Source of the DNA: Muribaculaceae bacterium
Lineage (GTDB): Bacteria > Bacteroidota > Bacteroidia > Bacteroidales > Muribaculaceae
Length of the DNA stretch: 64,000 bases
Direction of reading: 5' to 3'
Assembly: GCA_017620635.1 (NCBI GenBank)
Contig: JAGAUV010000026.1
Location: 1-64,000 of the forward strand
Part shown: positions 44,234-52,868 of the stretch, one piece after another
How positions within the stretch are numbered: position 1 is the stretch's first letter
Layout: the number at the start of each line of letters is the position of its first letter
Position numbers and translations under genes: made by a program
Notes under the pieces: generated by a model
What the model saw: the letters and a program-made list of their open reading frames with translations, nothing else
What the model was told of the DNA's origin: nothing
Databases searched by the model: none

Positions 44234-45361
44234 TCAGAGGATGGTCTTTTTGAATTCGTTTATAAATAATTGTGCCTCGGCCATAGAGAGCGACAAGGCC
44301 GGCAGCAGTCGAAGAGTCGCCTGTCCGGCGCCACCTGTGAATATGTGATGGCCGAACAGCAGCTCGCGGCGCAGCTCGGAGCCGGAATATCCGTCTACCT
44401 CGAAGCCAAGCATCAGTCCGCGGCCACGCACGTCGGTAACTTTGCCGATGGCCTGCAGTTCTTCCTTAAGATACCGGCCGACCTTGGCGGCATTCTCCAC
44501 CAGATTCTCGGCTTCCATGACTTCGAGCACAGCTATTGCTGCCGCGCATGCCAGATGGTTGCCGCCGAAAGTAGTGCCGAGCATTCCTTTGCGAGCTTCG
44601 ATGTCGGGCGCTATAAGCAGAGCTCCCATGGGGAAACCGTTGGCTATGCCTTTGGCGCAGCTTATGATATCGGGCCTTATGCCTGAATGCTGATGTGCGA
44701 AGAACTGCCCGGTGCGTCCGTAGCCCGACTGTATTTCGTCGAGGATAAGCTTGGTGCCGTTTGCCCTGCAGGCCTTTTCGGCTTCCCGGAGGTAAGCGTC
44801 GGTGGGCTCGTGTATGCCCGACACTCCCTGTATGCCTTCGATTATCATTGCGGCATACTTGCCTGTGGCGAGTTCGCTTCGCATTGCCTCGATATCGTTG
44901 AGCGGCACGAAGTTCACATTGTCGGTCTTGTTGAAAGGTGCCTGTATCGCCGGATTGTCGGTCGCTGCGACAGCGCCTGACGTGCGGCCGTGGAAAGCCT
45001 TGCCGACGGCGAGCACATGCTTGCGCCCTGTGGCGAAGGATGCGAGCTTGATGGCGTTCTCGTTGGCCTCGGCGCCTGAGTTGCACAGGAACAGATGGTA
45101 GTCGTCGTAGCCTGATGTTTTGCCGAGCAGCTCGGCAAGGCGAGTCTGTAGGGAGTTCTGTACGGAGTTGGAATAGAATCCGAGAGCCGCGGCCTGCCTG
45201 CTTATCGCTTCGGTATAATGCGGATGCGCGTGGCCTATCGAAATGACGGCATGACCTCCGTAAAGGTCGAGATAGTCGGTGCCGTCAGCGGTAAACACAT
45301 GTGATCCTTTGCCGCGTACAGGTTCGATATCGTATAATGAATAAACATCAAATAGTTCCAT
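44234..45361 (-). CDS. argD: Acetylornithine/succinylornithine aminotransferase
   Basis: A 375-residue class III PLP aminotransferase. NSGAEANENAIKLA, GKAFHGRTSGAVAATDN, LILDEIQSGYGRTGQFFAHQ and the PLP lysine region CAKGIANGFPMGALL are characteristic. It makes N-blocked ornithine. One base separates it from argF' and four from argC. Confidence 0.95.
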   Translation of the reverse strand: MELFDVYSLYDIEPVRGKGSHVFTADGTDYLDLYGGHAVISIGHAHPHYTEAISRQAAALGFYSNSVQNSLQTRLAELLGKTSGYDDYHLFLCNSGAEANENAIKLASFATGRKHVLAVGKAFHGRTSGAVAATDNPAIQAPFNKTDNVNFVPLNDIEAMRSELATGKYAAMIIEGIQGVSGIHEPTDAYLREAEKACRANGTKLILDEIQSGYGRTGQFFAHQHSGIRPDIISCAKGIANGFPMGALLIAPDIEARKGMLGTTFGGNHLACAAAIAVLEVMEAENLVENAAKVGRYLKEELQAIGKVTDVRGRGLMLGFEVDGYSGSELRRELLFGHHIFTGGAGQATLRLLPALSLSMAEAQLFINEFKKTIL

Positions 45362-45365
45362 TGTG

Positions 45366-46334
45366 TCAGAATGCAGAGGGTTTGAGACGGAGACCGGTGC
45401 GACGGTCGAGGCCGAACATTATGTTCATGTTCTCTACGGCCTGGCCGGATGCTCCCTTGAGCAGATTGTCTTCCGCGCAGGTTATGAGCAACTTGTCGCC
45501 GTGTTTTTCTAAATTGATTATAGCCTTGTTGGTGTTTACCGCCTGCTTGAGATCTACGGGCCTGTCACTTACGACGGTAAATGGAGCATTGCGGTAGAAG
45601 TCCTTGTAGAGCGCTATCGCATCTTCTTCGCCGAGCGGACAGTCGAGGTGCGTTATGGCGAATATGCCACGGGCGAAGTCGCCGCGCACAGGCACGAAAT
45701 TTATCGCGGCGGAGTGGCCGGGCTGCAGCTTTTCGAGTGTCGCGCCTATTTCTGTAAGATGCTGGTGGGTAAACGCTTTGTACACCGACAGATTGTCGTT
45801 GCGCCAGCTGAAATGTGTCGTGGCCCCGGGCTTCACACCGGCTCCGGTAGAGCCTGTAATGGCCGTGATGCAGATATCGCCGGCATGAGGGAGCAGACCC
45901 TTGTACGCCAGCGGCAGCAGCGACAGCTGTATAGCGGTGGCGAAACAGCCGGGATTGGCAACGGAACGGGCTTTGGCGATTCGTTCGCTGTTGAGTTCCG
46001 GTAGGCCGTACACATAGTTGTCGCTCTCGTCGCGATAGTCCTGTGCCAGATCTATCACTTTAAGATGCTCCGGGCGCTCGTTCTCGTCCCAGAACTTACG
46101 GCTCTGGCCGTGGGCGCCACACATAAACAGCAGATCTGCTTCTTCAAGAGGATGGCTGTCGGAAAAGCATAGATCGGTCTCGCCGAGCAATCCCTGGTGT
46201 ACATCCGTTACAGGCTTGAGCGCGTTGCTGGTGGAGTGTACGAACACGATCTCGACTTCGGGATGATTGATCAGCAGACGCAGGAGCTCGCCGGCAGTAT
46301 AGCCGGCGCCTCCGATAATACCTATTTTAATCAT
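45366..46334 (-). CDS. argC: N-acetyl-gamma-glutamyl-phosphate reductase
   Basis: A 322-residue enzyme with NADP-binding IGIIGGAGYTAGELLRLL and the active-site cysteine in ANPGCFATAIQLSLLPL, matching the type 1 ArgC of about 320-340 residues. It reduces the gamma-phosphate of N-blocked glutamyl phosphate. It lies 12 bases after argG. Confidence 0.96.
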   Translation of the reverse strand: MIKIGIIGGAGYTAGELLRLLINHPEVEIVFVHSTSNALKPVTDVHQGLLGETDLCFSDSHPLEEADLLFMCGAHGQSRKFWDENERPEHLKVIDLAQDYRDESDNYVYGLPELNSERIAKARSVANPGCFATAIQLSLLPLAYKGLLPHAGDICITAITGSTGAGVKPGATTHFSWRNDNLSVYKAFTHQHLTEIGATLEKLQPGHSAAINFVPVRGDFARGIFAITHLDCPLGEEDAIALYKDFYRNAPFTVVSDRPVDLKQAVNTNKAIINLEKHGDKLLITCAEDNLLKGASGQAVENMNIMFGLDRRTGLRLKPSAF

Positions 46335-46346
46335 TTGGCGGCGGTG

Positions 46347-47564
46347 TTATTCGTTTTTGCCGTTGCGCAGCTGATTGTTGTGATATATCTTCATCTGGTT
46401 GGCCAGGATCTTTGTGAAGCCTTTGATGTCGTCGGCTGTCCAGGCTTTGTTGACCTCTCCGTACTCGCCGAAGTCGGTTTTCATCAGATCAAAGGGAGAG
46501 TCTACGCCGACAAGCACATAGCTGTAAGGGCGCAGTAAGAGTTCTACCGTGCCGCTTACGTTGCGCTGGGAGCTTTCGAGCATACGCTCGATATCGCGCA
46601 TTACCGGCTCGAGGTACTGGGCTTCGTGAAGGAACATGCCGTACCATGTGGCCACCTGGTCCTTCCAGTACTGCTGCCACTTTGTGAGGGTGTGCTTCTC
46701 GAGCATTTTGTGAGCCGCGATTATAAGTATCGGGCCTGCGGCTTCGAATCCTACGCGGCCTTTTATGCCTATTATGGTGTCGCCTATATGCATGTCGCGG
46801 CCAATGGCGAAACGGGCGCCGGCAGCCTCGACAGCACGGATGGCATCGACGGGATTGTCGTATGTTTTGCCGTTGACAGCTTTTATTTCTCCTTTGTCGA
46901 AGCTTATTGTGAGCTTTTCGGGCTCGGTGGCTGTAAGCTGTGACGGGTAGGCTTCTTCAGGAAGAGTCTGCTCGGAGTGCAGTGTCTCTTTGCCGCCTAT
47001 CGATGTGCCCCAGAGGCCCTTGTTGATCGAGTATTCGAGTTTTTTGAAGTCGGCCTCATAGCCGTGGCTTCTGAGGTATTCGATCTCGTATTCACGGGTC
47101 AGGACCATGTCGCGTGTTGGGGTAATGATTTCGATCTCAGGAGCGAGAATCTGGAATGTGAGGTCGAACCGCACTTGATCGTTACCGGCGCCTGTCGAGC
47201 CGTGGGCTATGGCGTCGGCGCCTATCTTTTTGGCATATTCTATGGTCGCGATAGCCTGGAATATACGCTCCGAGCTTACCGATATGGGGTATGTGCCGTT
47301 GCGGAGTACGTTGCCGGCAATCATATAGCGTATGCTTTTGTTGTAATACTCGTCGGTCACATCGAGGGTGGCGTGTGAGGCGGCGCCGAGACGGCGCGAT
47401 TTGTCGGCGATCACTTCAAGCTCTTCGTCAGAGAAGCCGCCGGTGTTGGCTATTGCGGTGTGAACCTCATATCCGAGATCTTCGCTGAGGTATTTTACGG
47501 CAAACGATGTGTCAAGCCCTCCCGAGAATGCCAGGAGTACTTTCTTCTTTTTTTCTTGTGTCAT
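46347..47564 (-). CDS. argG: Argininosuccinate synthase
   Basis: A 405-residue ATP-dependent ligase joining citrulline and aspartate. The ATP-PP motif is LLAFSGGLDTSFAVKYL, and GSTGAGNDQVRFDL is also conserved. It is second in the operon, after a GNAT gene. Confidence 0.97.
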   Translation of the reverse strand: MTQEKKKKVLLAFSGGLDTSFAVKYLSEDLGYEVHTAIANTGGFSDEELEVIADKSRRLGAASHATLDVTDEYYNKSIRYMIAGNVLRNGTYPISVSSERIFQAIATIEYAKKIGADAIAHGSTGAGNDQVRFDLTFQILAPEIEIITPTRDMVLTREYEIEYLRSHGYEADFKKLEYSINKGLWGTSIGGKETLHSEQTLPEEAYPSQLTATEPEKLTISFDKGEIKAVNGKTYDNPVDAIRAVEAAGARFAIGRDMHIGDTIIGIKGRVGFEAAGPILIIAAHKMLEKHTLTKWQQYWKDQVATWYGMFLHEAQYLEPVMRDIERMLESSQRNVSGTVELLLRPYSYVLVGVDSPFDLMKTDFGEYGEVNKAWTADDIKGFTKILANQMKIYHNNQLRNGKNE

Positions 47565-47609
47565 TGTGTATTGTTTCGATTTCAGTAGAGTAAAGCTCTG
47601 TGCTTGCAG

Positions 47610-48227
47610 CTATTTGAGATGCAGTACTTTGTTTATTGTGTTTTTGAGCTTGATAATGTAGGGGTTTGTCTGTTGGCTCCCGGAAAGCGGTTGCTTCGGG
47701 TCATAAAGCATGCCCGTGCACAGACACATGCGTCGGTTGTTGCGCTGCAGGATGTCGTAGTTCCTGCATCCCTCGCAACCTCGCCAGAATTCCTCATCAT
47801 CGGTAAGCTCCGAAAATGTAACCGGTTTATAGCCCATTCGAGAATTGAGCTTCATGACCGGGAGCGATGTAGTGATGGAGAAAATCTTAGCGAACGGAAA
47901 TCGAAGTCGAGCCAGCTCGAACGTTTTCGCCTTGATGGCGCCGGCAAGGCCAAGATGGCGGTAATCTGGGTCGACAATCAATCCGGATGTCGCTACATAA
48001 TCACCATGACTCCAGCACTCGATGTAGCTGAACCCGACCAGACGGTCTCCGTGCAACGCAACCACGCTTTTGCCGCCGCTTATCTTAGCCGCGATATATT
48101 CGGGGGAGCGTTTCGCTATACCTGTGCCTCGCTGTTGCGCCGATTCGTAGATCATATGCACTATCTGCTCGGCATATCGGGTATGCTCGGGTTCGGCAAA
48201 CTTCACTGTAATGTCTTTGATGTCCAT
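47610..48227 (-). CDS. GNAT acetyltransferase, first gene of the arginine operon
   Basis: A 205-residue protein with a GNAT core: VVALHGDRLVGFSYIECW, GLIVDPDYRHLGLAGAIKAKTFELA (acyl-CoA-binding motif A of R-x2-G-x-A-type) and SLPVMKLNSRMGYKPVTFSELT. The C-terminus has the cysteine pattern CEGCRNYD. It heads the arginine operon, with 45 bases before argG. Its position suggests it supplies the N-acyl group for glutamate (N-acetyl- or N-succinylglutamate synthase), since no argA or argJ is present here. This is inference from context. Confidence 0.8.
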   Translation of the reverse strand: MDIKDITVKFAEPEHTRYAEQIVHMIYESAQQRGTGIAKRSPEYIAAKISGGKSVVALHGDRLVGFSYIECWSHGDYVATSGLIVDPDYRHLGLAGAIKAKTFELARLRFPFAKIFSITTSLPVMKLNSRMGYKPVTFSELTDDEEFWRGCEGCRNYDILQRNNRRMCLCTGMLYDPKQPLSGSQQTNPYIIKLKNTINKVLHLK

Positions 48228-48254
48228 TTTGTAAGTTTCCGAAATTAATTGTAC

Positions 48255-48292
48255 ACCCCCACAACACGGGCCTGAACCCGGGCTGCGGGGGT
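48255..48292 (-). terminator. Hairpin between tRNA-Pro and the arginine operon
   Basis: ACCCCC (48255-48260) pairs with GGGGGT (48287-48292), with an inner CGGG/CCCG helix. It probably ends the leftward tRNA-Pro transcript, although it lacks a clear T-run; an attenuator of the arginine operon is possible. Confidence 0.5.
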
Positions 48293-48307
48293 AATGTTCG
48301 TGAATAT

Positions 48308-48321
48308 GTTATAATTATAAC
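48308..48321. promoter_or_regulatory. 14-base perfect AT palindrome
   Basis: GTTATAATTATAAC is a perfect palindrome just downstream of tRNA-Pro and upstream of the arginine operon. It could be an operator or a by-product of AT-richness. No ArgR box (TnTGAATwwwwATTCAnA) was recognised. Confidence 0.35.
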
Positions 48322-48324
48322 TTG

Positions 48325-48398
48325 TCGGGGTGACAGGATTCGAACCTGCGACCACCTGGTCCCAAACCAGGTGCGCTACCGGACTGCGCTACGCCCCG
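48325..48398 (-). tRNA. tRNA-Pro (TGG anticodon)
   Basis: A 74-base cloverleaf on the minus strand: CGGGGCG acceptor, D arm GCGC...GCGC, anticodon stem CCTGG with loop TTTGGGA (anticodon TGG), T arm GCAGG-TTCGAAT-CCTGT, and discriminator A. CCA is not encoded. The acceptor stem has a C6-A67 mismatch, because the 3' strand is CACCCCG. Confidence 0.92.
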
Positions 48399-48415
48399 AA
48401 TGCGACTGCAAAGTT

Positions 48416-48571
48416 AATGCTTTTTTTTTGATTACAAACAATAAAATATCGATTAAAAAAATTGATCTGTTTTTAGACCTCCTTACTCAATATTTGTTAA
48501 TGCAGGGATTCGATGGCTGAAAGTTATAAACATTATCTCCACTTATCAACAGCCGCAAGCGGTTATCAACA
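48416..48571 (+). other. Origin-like block: AT-rich stretch plus four direct DnaA-box-like nonamers
   Basis: TTATAAACA (48524-48532), TTATCTCCA (48533-48541), TTATCAACA (48543-48551) and TTATCAACA (48563-48571) lie head to tail in one orientation; the consensus is TTATCCACA. They follow an AT-rich block at about 48416-48476 that could unwind. The block sits just before parA-parB, a common place for bacterial origins, and transcription runs outward on both sides for about 8-15 kb. A regulatory DnaA site is the main alternative. Confidence 0.5.
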
Positions 48572-48585
48572 TAAAAGTGATTTTC

Positions 48586-48610
48586 GTGGAACAAAATTTT
48601 TTTGTTTCAC
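48586..48610. promoter_or_regulatory. Outward-facing parS-like half sites before parA
   Basis: GTGGAACAAAA (48586-48596) and TTTTGTTTCAC (48600-48610) form an 11-base inverted repeat with a single G-T mismatch. The ends GTGGAACA and TGTTTCAC are the two halves of the ParB site (TGTTTCACGTGAAACA-like), but in reversed order. ParB autoregulation is a possible use. Confidence 0.45.
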
Positions 48611-48628
48611 ATATTCTTCGTTACTTTG
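48601..48628 (+). promoter_or_regulatory. parA: Promoter of parA-parB
   Basis: TTACTTTG (48621-48628) matches the -7 element at seven of eight positions, with TTTG at 48601-48604 upstream (spacing 16, shorter than usual). It overlaps the parS-like repeat. Confidence 0.5.
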
Positions 48629-48657
48629 CATCCACAATCTCTCACACTCGCATAACA

Positions 48658-49443
48658 ATGGGAAAAATCATAGCGATAGCAAACCAGAAAGGCGGCGTAG
48701 GCAAGACCACTACCACCATCAATCTTGCGGCATCACTTGCCGCCGAGGGTAAGAAGGTGCTCATAATCGACGCCGATCCCCAGGCAAACGCAACGTCAGG
48801 TTACGGCATAGATCCCCGGTCGATGACCTCTTCGATTTATGAATGTATGGTCGACGGTTATCCTCTCGACGGCTCCGAGGTCGCCACTTGTATGGACGGT
48901 CTGTTCCTTGTCGGTTCGCGTATCGATCTGGCCGGTGCCGAGATAGAGCTTATATCGAAGCCCGACCGCGAAAATGTACTCGCGCGGCTTCTAAAGCCTG
49001 TCAAGGATAAGTACGATTATATAATCATCGACTGCTCGCCTTCGCTGGGCCTTATAACCGTCAATGCGCTCACTGCAGCTGATTCGGTAATTATACCGGT
49101 GCAGGCCGAGTATTTCGCGCTTGAAGGTATAAGCAAGTTGCTCAATACGATACGTATCATCAAGTCGCGTCTTAATCCGCATCTCGAGATAGAAGGTTTC
49201 CTGCTTACCATGTACGATGCCCGTCTTCGTCTGGCAAATCAGATATACGAGGAGCTGAAAGGACATTTCGCCGATATGGTGTTCAATACCGTGATTCCGC
49301 GAAACATACGATTGAGCGAGGCTCCGAGTCATGGCCTGCCGGCCTTGCTCTACGATGGCGAGAGCCGTGGTGCGACAAGTCATATCCTGTTGGCAAAGGA
49401 ACTTATCGCCAAGCACTCAAAGAAACAGAAAATAAGGAGCTGA
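48658..49443 (+). CDS. parA: ParA/Soj chromosome-partition ATPase
   Basis: A 261-residue MinD/ParA ATPase: deviant Walker [10 protein letters not shown] (residues 11-19), [24 protein letters not shown] and [17 protein letters not shown]. Start at ATG 48658 puts the P-loop at the normal distance; the frame is open upstream but that part is intergenic. It works with ParB in chromosome segregation and is followed by parB 53 bases downstream. Confidence 0.97.
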   Translation: MGKIIAIANQKGGVGKTTTTINLAASLAAEGKKVLIIDADPQANATSGYGIDPRSMTSSIYECMVDGYPLDGSEVATCMDGLFLVGSRIDLAGAEIELISKPDRENVLARLLKPVKDKYDYIIIDCSPSLGLITVNALTAADSVIIPVQAEYFALEGISKLLNTIRIIKSRLNPHLEIEGFLLTMYDARLRLANQIYEELKGHFADMVFNTVIPRNIRLSEAPSHGLPALLYDGESRGATSHILLAKELIAKHSKKQKIRS

Positions 49444-49496
49444 GATAAGAGCCCCTGCGGCCGATTCTTTTGTCACAAACCGAAAAATTAAGTCAT

Positions 49497-50375
49497 ATGT
49501 CAGTAAAACGCAATGCCCTCGGGCGCGGACTTGATACTTTGATACCTATGGACGATGTGCCGGCTCGCGGCACATCGGCTATCAATGATATACCTCTCGA
49601 TTCGATCACTCCTAATCCCGACCAGCCCCGTAAGATGTTTGACGACGAGGCTCTCGAGGAACTCGCTTCATCTGTCCGACAGCTCGGCATCATTCAGCCG
49701 CTGTCCCTACGCAAGACAGGCCCCGACAGCTATCAGATCATAGCCGGCGAACGCCGATACCGCGCCGCTCTCATGGCCGGTCTGACTTCCGTACCTGCCT
49801 ATATACGCACGGCAAATGACGTGGAACTGACCGAAATGGCTCTTATCGAGAACATTCAGCGTGAGGACCTCAACGCTATAGAAATTGCTCTTACATTCCG
49901 CAAACTCATTGACCAGTACAATCTTACTCAGGAAGAGATGAGCAAGCGCATAGGCAAAAAACGTGCTACAGTAGCCAATTTCCTGCGCCTGCTGCGTCTG
50001 CCTGCCGAGGTTCAGCTCGGCCTGCGCGACAGACTCGTGGATATGGGTCATGCGCGAGCCTTGCTCACGATATCCGATCCGGCCCTGCAGCTTAAGCTGT
50101 ATAATGAGATACTCAAGCAAGGCCTGTCGGTGCGCAGGGTAGAGGAGCTGGCGAAACAATACGAGAACGGTAACGTGGCCGCTAAATCACGTTGCAGGCC
50201 TGCGATGAACGACAGCGATTACGATGTGCTCAAGCGTCATCTTTCGTCGGTATTCCGTACACCGGTGCAGTTCTCCTGTAACAAGCAGGGGCGTGGACGT
50301 ATTACATTCCAGTTCAAAGACGAAAGCGAGCTCGAACGTCTTATCACACTCTTTGACTCTCTCAAAAATGAATAA
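49497..50375 (+). CDS. parB: ParB/Spo0J chromosome-partition protein
   Basis: A 292-residue DNA-binding CTPase: N-terminal region ending in LGRGLDTLIP, CTP-binding boxes GERRYRAALMAG and ENIQREDLNAIE, a helix-turn-helix (LTQEEMSKRIGKKRATVANFLRLLRLP) and a C-terminal dimerisation domain. It spreads from parS sites. The start was set at ATG 49497. It overlaps the next gene by eight bases. Confidence 0.97.
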   Translation: MSVKRNALGRGLDTLIPMDDVPARGTSAINDIPLDSITPNPDQPRKMFDDEALEELASSVRQLGIIQPLSLRKTGPDSYQIIAGERRYRAALMAGLTSVPAYIRTANDVELTEMALIENIQREDLNAIEIALTFRKLIDQYNLTQEEMSKRIGKKRATVANFLRLLRLPAEVQLGLRDRLVDMGHARALLTISDPALQLKLYNEILKQGLSVRRVEELAKQYENGNVAAKSRCRPAMNDSDYDVLKRHLSSVFRTPVQFSCNKQGRGRITFQFKDESELERLITLFDSLKNE

Positions 50376-51111
50376 CTTTAAACACAGGCTTCTGACCCTT
50401 GCGCTGCTCTTCGCCGGACTGTTTGTCGCCGTCCCCGAAGCGTTGTGTGATGAGCCTCATATGCCTGTAAAAAAGTTTGTTGCCGATACCGTTGCTTCAG
50501 CTCCCGATTCGGTGGAGGTGCAGCTGGGTAGTGCGGAAATAAATACCGAACTGCCCGACAGCATAGCCCGTCTGCTGGATGAATCTCCCTACGACCGCTG
50601 GGAGCCACTGGAGACGGAGTTCAATCCCGATCCTACAAGAGCCGTATGGATGGCTGCGCTCTTTCCCGGTCTCGGACAGCTCTACAACCGCCGCTACTGG
50701 AAGTTGCCTATAATTATAGGCGGCTATCTCGGACTCGGCTATGCCACCTCATGGAACAACGGCATGCTCAACGACTACACCCGGGCCTATCGTGACATAA
50801 TGGACAATGACCCGTCGACAAACTCATACATGAACTTTTTCCCTCCGAACACACAGGAGAGCGACCTCGACCGTACCTGGCTTACCAATGTACTGCAGTC
50901 GCGCAAGAACTTCTACCGTCGCAACCGCGACCTGTGTATCATAGCCATGGTGGGTGTCTACCTTGTGGCTATGGTCGATGCTTATGTCGATGCCTCTTTG
51001 TCGCATTTCGATATCTCTCCGGAATTGTCGATGGATGTAGCTCCGGCTGTCTTTCAGGACACCCGTGGCGCCCGACCGTCGCTCGGCCTCGTGTGGGCCT
51101 TTAACTTCTAA
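50368..51111 (+). CDS. DUF5683 family protein
   Basis: A 247-residue protein with signal peptide (about 1-27), a disordered linker, then WMAALFPGLGQLYNRRYWKLPIIIGGYLGLGYATSW and a further membrane segment (DLCIIAMVGVYLVAMVDAYVDASL). This is the DUF5683 pattern, usually next to parB and a lytic transglycosylase in Bacteroidetes. The function is unknown; an envelope role tied to the transglycosylase is likely from context. Confidence 0.85.
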   Translation: MNNFKHRLLTLALLFAGLFVAVPEALCDEPHMPVKKFVADTVASAPDSVEVQLGSAEINTELPDSIARLLDESPYDRWEPLETEFNPDPTRAVWMAALFPGLGQLYNRRYWKLPIIIGGYLGLGYATSWNNGMLNDYTRAYRDIMDNDPSTNSYMNFFPPNTQESDLDRTWLTNVLQSRKNFYRRNRDLCIIAMVGVYLVAMVDAYVDASLSHFDISPELSMDVAPAVFQDTRGARPSLGLVWAFNF

Positions 51112-51122
51112 TATCCACTGCA

Positions 51123-52853
51123 ATGAAAGCTCTGTATAAATATCTTCTTGTCGCCGCCTTAGGCGCTTCCGCACCGCTGGTTTCCGCCCAGTCGGTGCGC
51201 GATGTATCCGATGCACTCAAGACTCCCGATATCATAGTGCCGCAAAGTTTCGAGACCGATACTAAAGCTATGCTCGAAGACTGGTATCTCAAGAATTACA
51301 TCATCCTCGACTATGAAGTAGACGGCAAACCTCAGGATCAGGTGTCCGACGAAGTGCTTATGGACCGCCTGAGCAAGATACCGTCGATCATCGAGATGCC
51401 TCTCAACGGTCCGGTTCGCAATATGATCAACTTCTATGCCAACCGCAAGCGTCAGCTTGTTGAGAACATGCTTGGTCTGAGCATATATTACATGCCGATT
51501 TTCGAGGAAGCTCTCGAGCGTCACGGCATGCCGAATGAACTTCGTTTCCTGCCTGTGATAGAATCGGCGCTGGTGCCTACCGCAGTATCGCGAGCCGGTG
51601 CGGCAGGTCTGTGGCAGTTTATGCCCCAGACAGGACGTGGCGAAGGTCTTGAGATAAACAGCCTCATAGACCAGCGGCGCGATCCTTATCTGTCGTCTGA
51701 TGCGGCTGCGCGTTACCTTAAAAAACTATACGAGGCATACGACGACTGGTCGCTTGCCATCGCGGCTTACAACTGCGGCCCCGGTAATGTGAACAAGGCG
51801 ATACGTCGTGCCGGTGGCGGCAAGAAAGATTTCTGGCAGATATATCCCTTCCTTCCCAAAGAGACACGCGGTTATGTGCCGGCTTTTATAGCCGCCAACT
51901 ATATCATGACCTATCACAAAGATCACAGCATATCTCCGGCTCTGGCCAAGAAACCTATCGTTGTCGATACCGTGCATGTGACACGTCGTGTGCATTTCGC
52001 CCAGATTTCGGATGTCATGGGTATTCCTATGGCCGAATTGCGTGCACTGAATCCTCAGTTCCGCAAGGACGTGATTCCGGGCGATATCAAGCCGTATTCT
52101 CTCGTGTTGCCTTCTCTGCAGGCTCTCGCCTATATTGCAAATGAAGACTCTATCGTGAACCACAATGCCAAGCAATATGCTCGCAGGGGATATGTAGAGC
52201 CGGCTACAACAGCTTCGGTCGGACGTGACGCCAAGGGTGAGTACTACGACGAGGAAACAATCGAATACCATACCGTACGTCGGGGCGAGAATCTCAAAAG
52301 CATCGCCAAGAAATATGGTGTGACAACCGCGCAGATAAGAAAGTACAACAAAATAGGCAAGAGCCTTAAACGCGGTTCGAAGCTCAAGATCGTTACAGTC
52401 GTGCGCCGTTATAAACCGGTAGAACAGGCCGAACCTGAAGAAAGCACGGATTCCAAGATCAAGGAAATCGAGCACGACGAGTCGGCCGACACCACGACTG
52501 TCGCTCCGGCTATGGCTATACCGACAGATTCTCTCGCAGCTGATTCGGTGCCCGATATCAATGATGTGACAAACGCTTTTGCCGATGCGCACGATGAGAA
52601 CATCGACAAGGAGGAAGAGGCTCCTAAACAGGAGGTCAAGCCGGTAAAGGCTGAGCAGAAACAGCAGGCCGCTCCTAAAAAAGCTGCAGAGACTCCAAAG
52701 CCGCAGAACGTGATTTATACCGTGCGTCGTGGCGATAACCTCAGCAAAATAGCGAAGCGATATGGTGTGACCGTAGCCGCTATCAAACGTGCCAACAATA
52801 TGGGCGGAGACAACATACATCAGGGTCAGAAACTTAAGATACCTCAGAAATAA
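51123..52853 (+). CDS. mltD: MltD-like lytic transglycosylase with two LysM domains
   Basis: A 576-residue exported murein enzyme. Signal peptide about 1-22; SLT/GH23 domain with catalytic E147 in LPVIESALVPTAVSRAGAAGLWQFMPQTG and AIAAYNCGPGNVNKAI; first LysM near 380-423 (TVRRGENLKSIAKKYGV); an acidic linker; second LysM at the end (VRRGDNLSKIAKRYGV). It cleaves peptidoglycan glycan strands. It lies 11 bases after the DUF5683 gene. Confidence 0.92.
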   Translation: MKALYKYLLVAALGASAPLVSAQSVRDVSDALKTPDIIVPQSFETDTKAMLEDWYLKNYIILDYEVDGKPQDQVSDEVLMDRLSKIPSIIEMPLNGPVRNMINFYANRKRQLVENMLGLSIYYMPIFEEALERHGMPNELRFLPVIESALVPTAVSRAGAAGLWQFMPQTGRGEGLEINSLIDQRRDPYLSSDAAARYLKKLYEAYDDWSLAIAAYNCGPGNVNKAIRRAGGGKKDFWQIYPFLPKETRGYVPAFIAANYIMTYHKDHSISPALAKKPIVVDTVHVTRRVHFAQISDVMGIPMAELRALNPQFRKDVIPGDIKPYSLVLPSLQALAYIANEDSIVNHNAKQYARRGYVEPATTASVGRDAKGEYYDEETIEYHTVRRGENLKSIAKKYGVTTAQIRKYNKIGKSLKRGSKLKIVTVVRRYKPVEQAEPEESTDSKIKEIEHDESADTTTVAPAMAIPTDSLAADSVPDINDVTNAFADAHDENIDKEEEAPKQEVKPVKAEQKQQAAPKKAAETPKPQNVIYTVRRGDNLSKIAKRYGVTVAAIKRANNMGGDNIHQGQKLKIPQK

Positions 52854-52868
52854 ACCTGTTACACATAT

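Noticed and set aside
48308..48321. ArgR operator for the arginine operon
   Set aside because: The AT palindrome does not match an ArgR box and is on the far side of the probable promoter.
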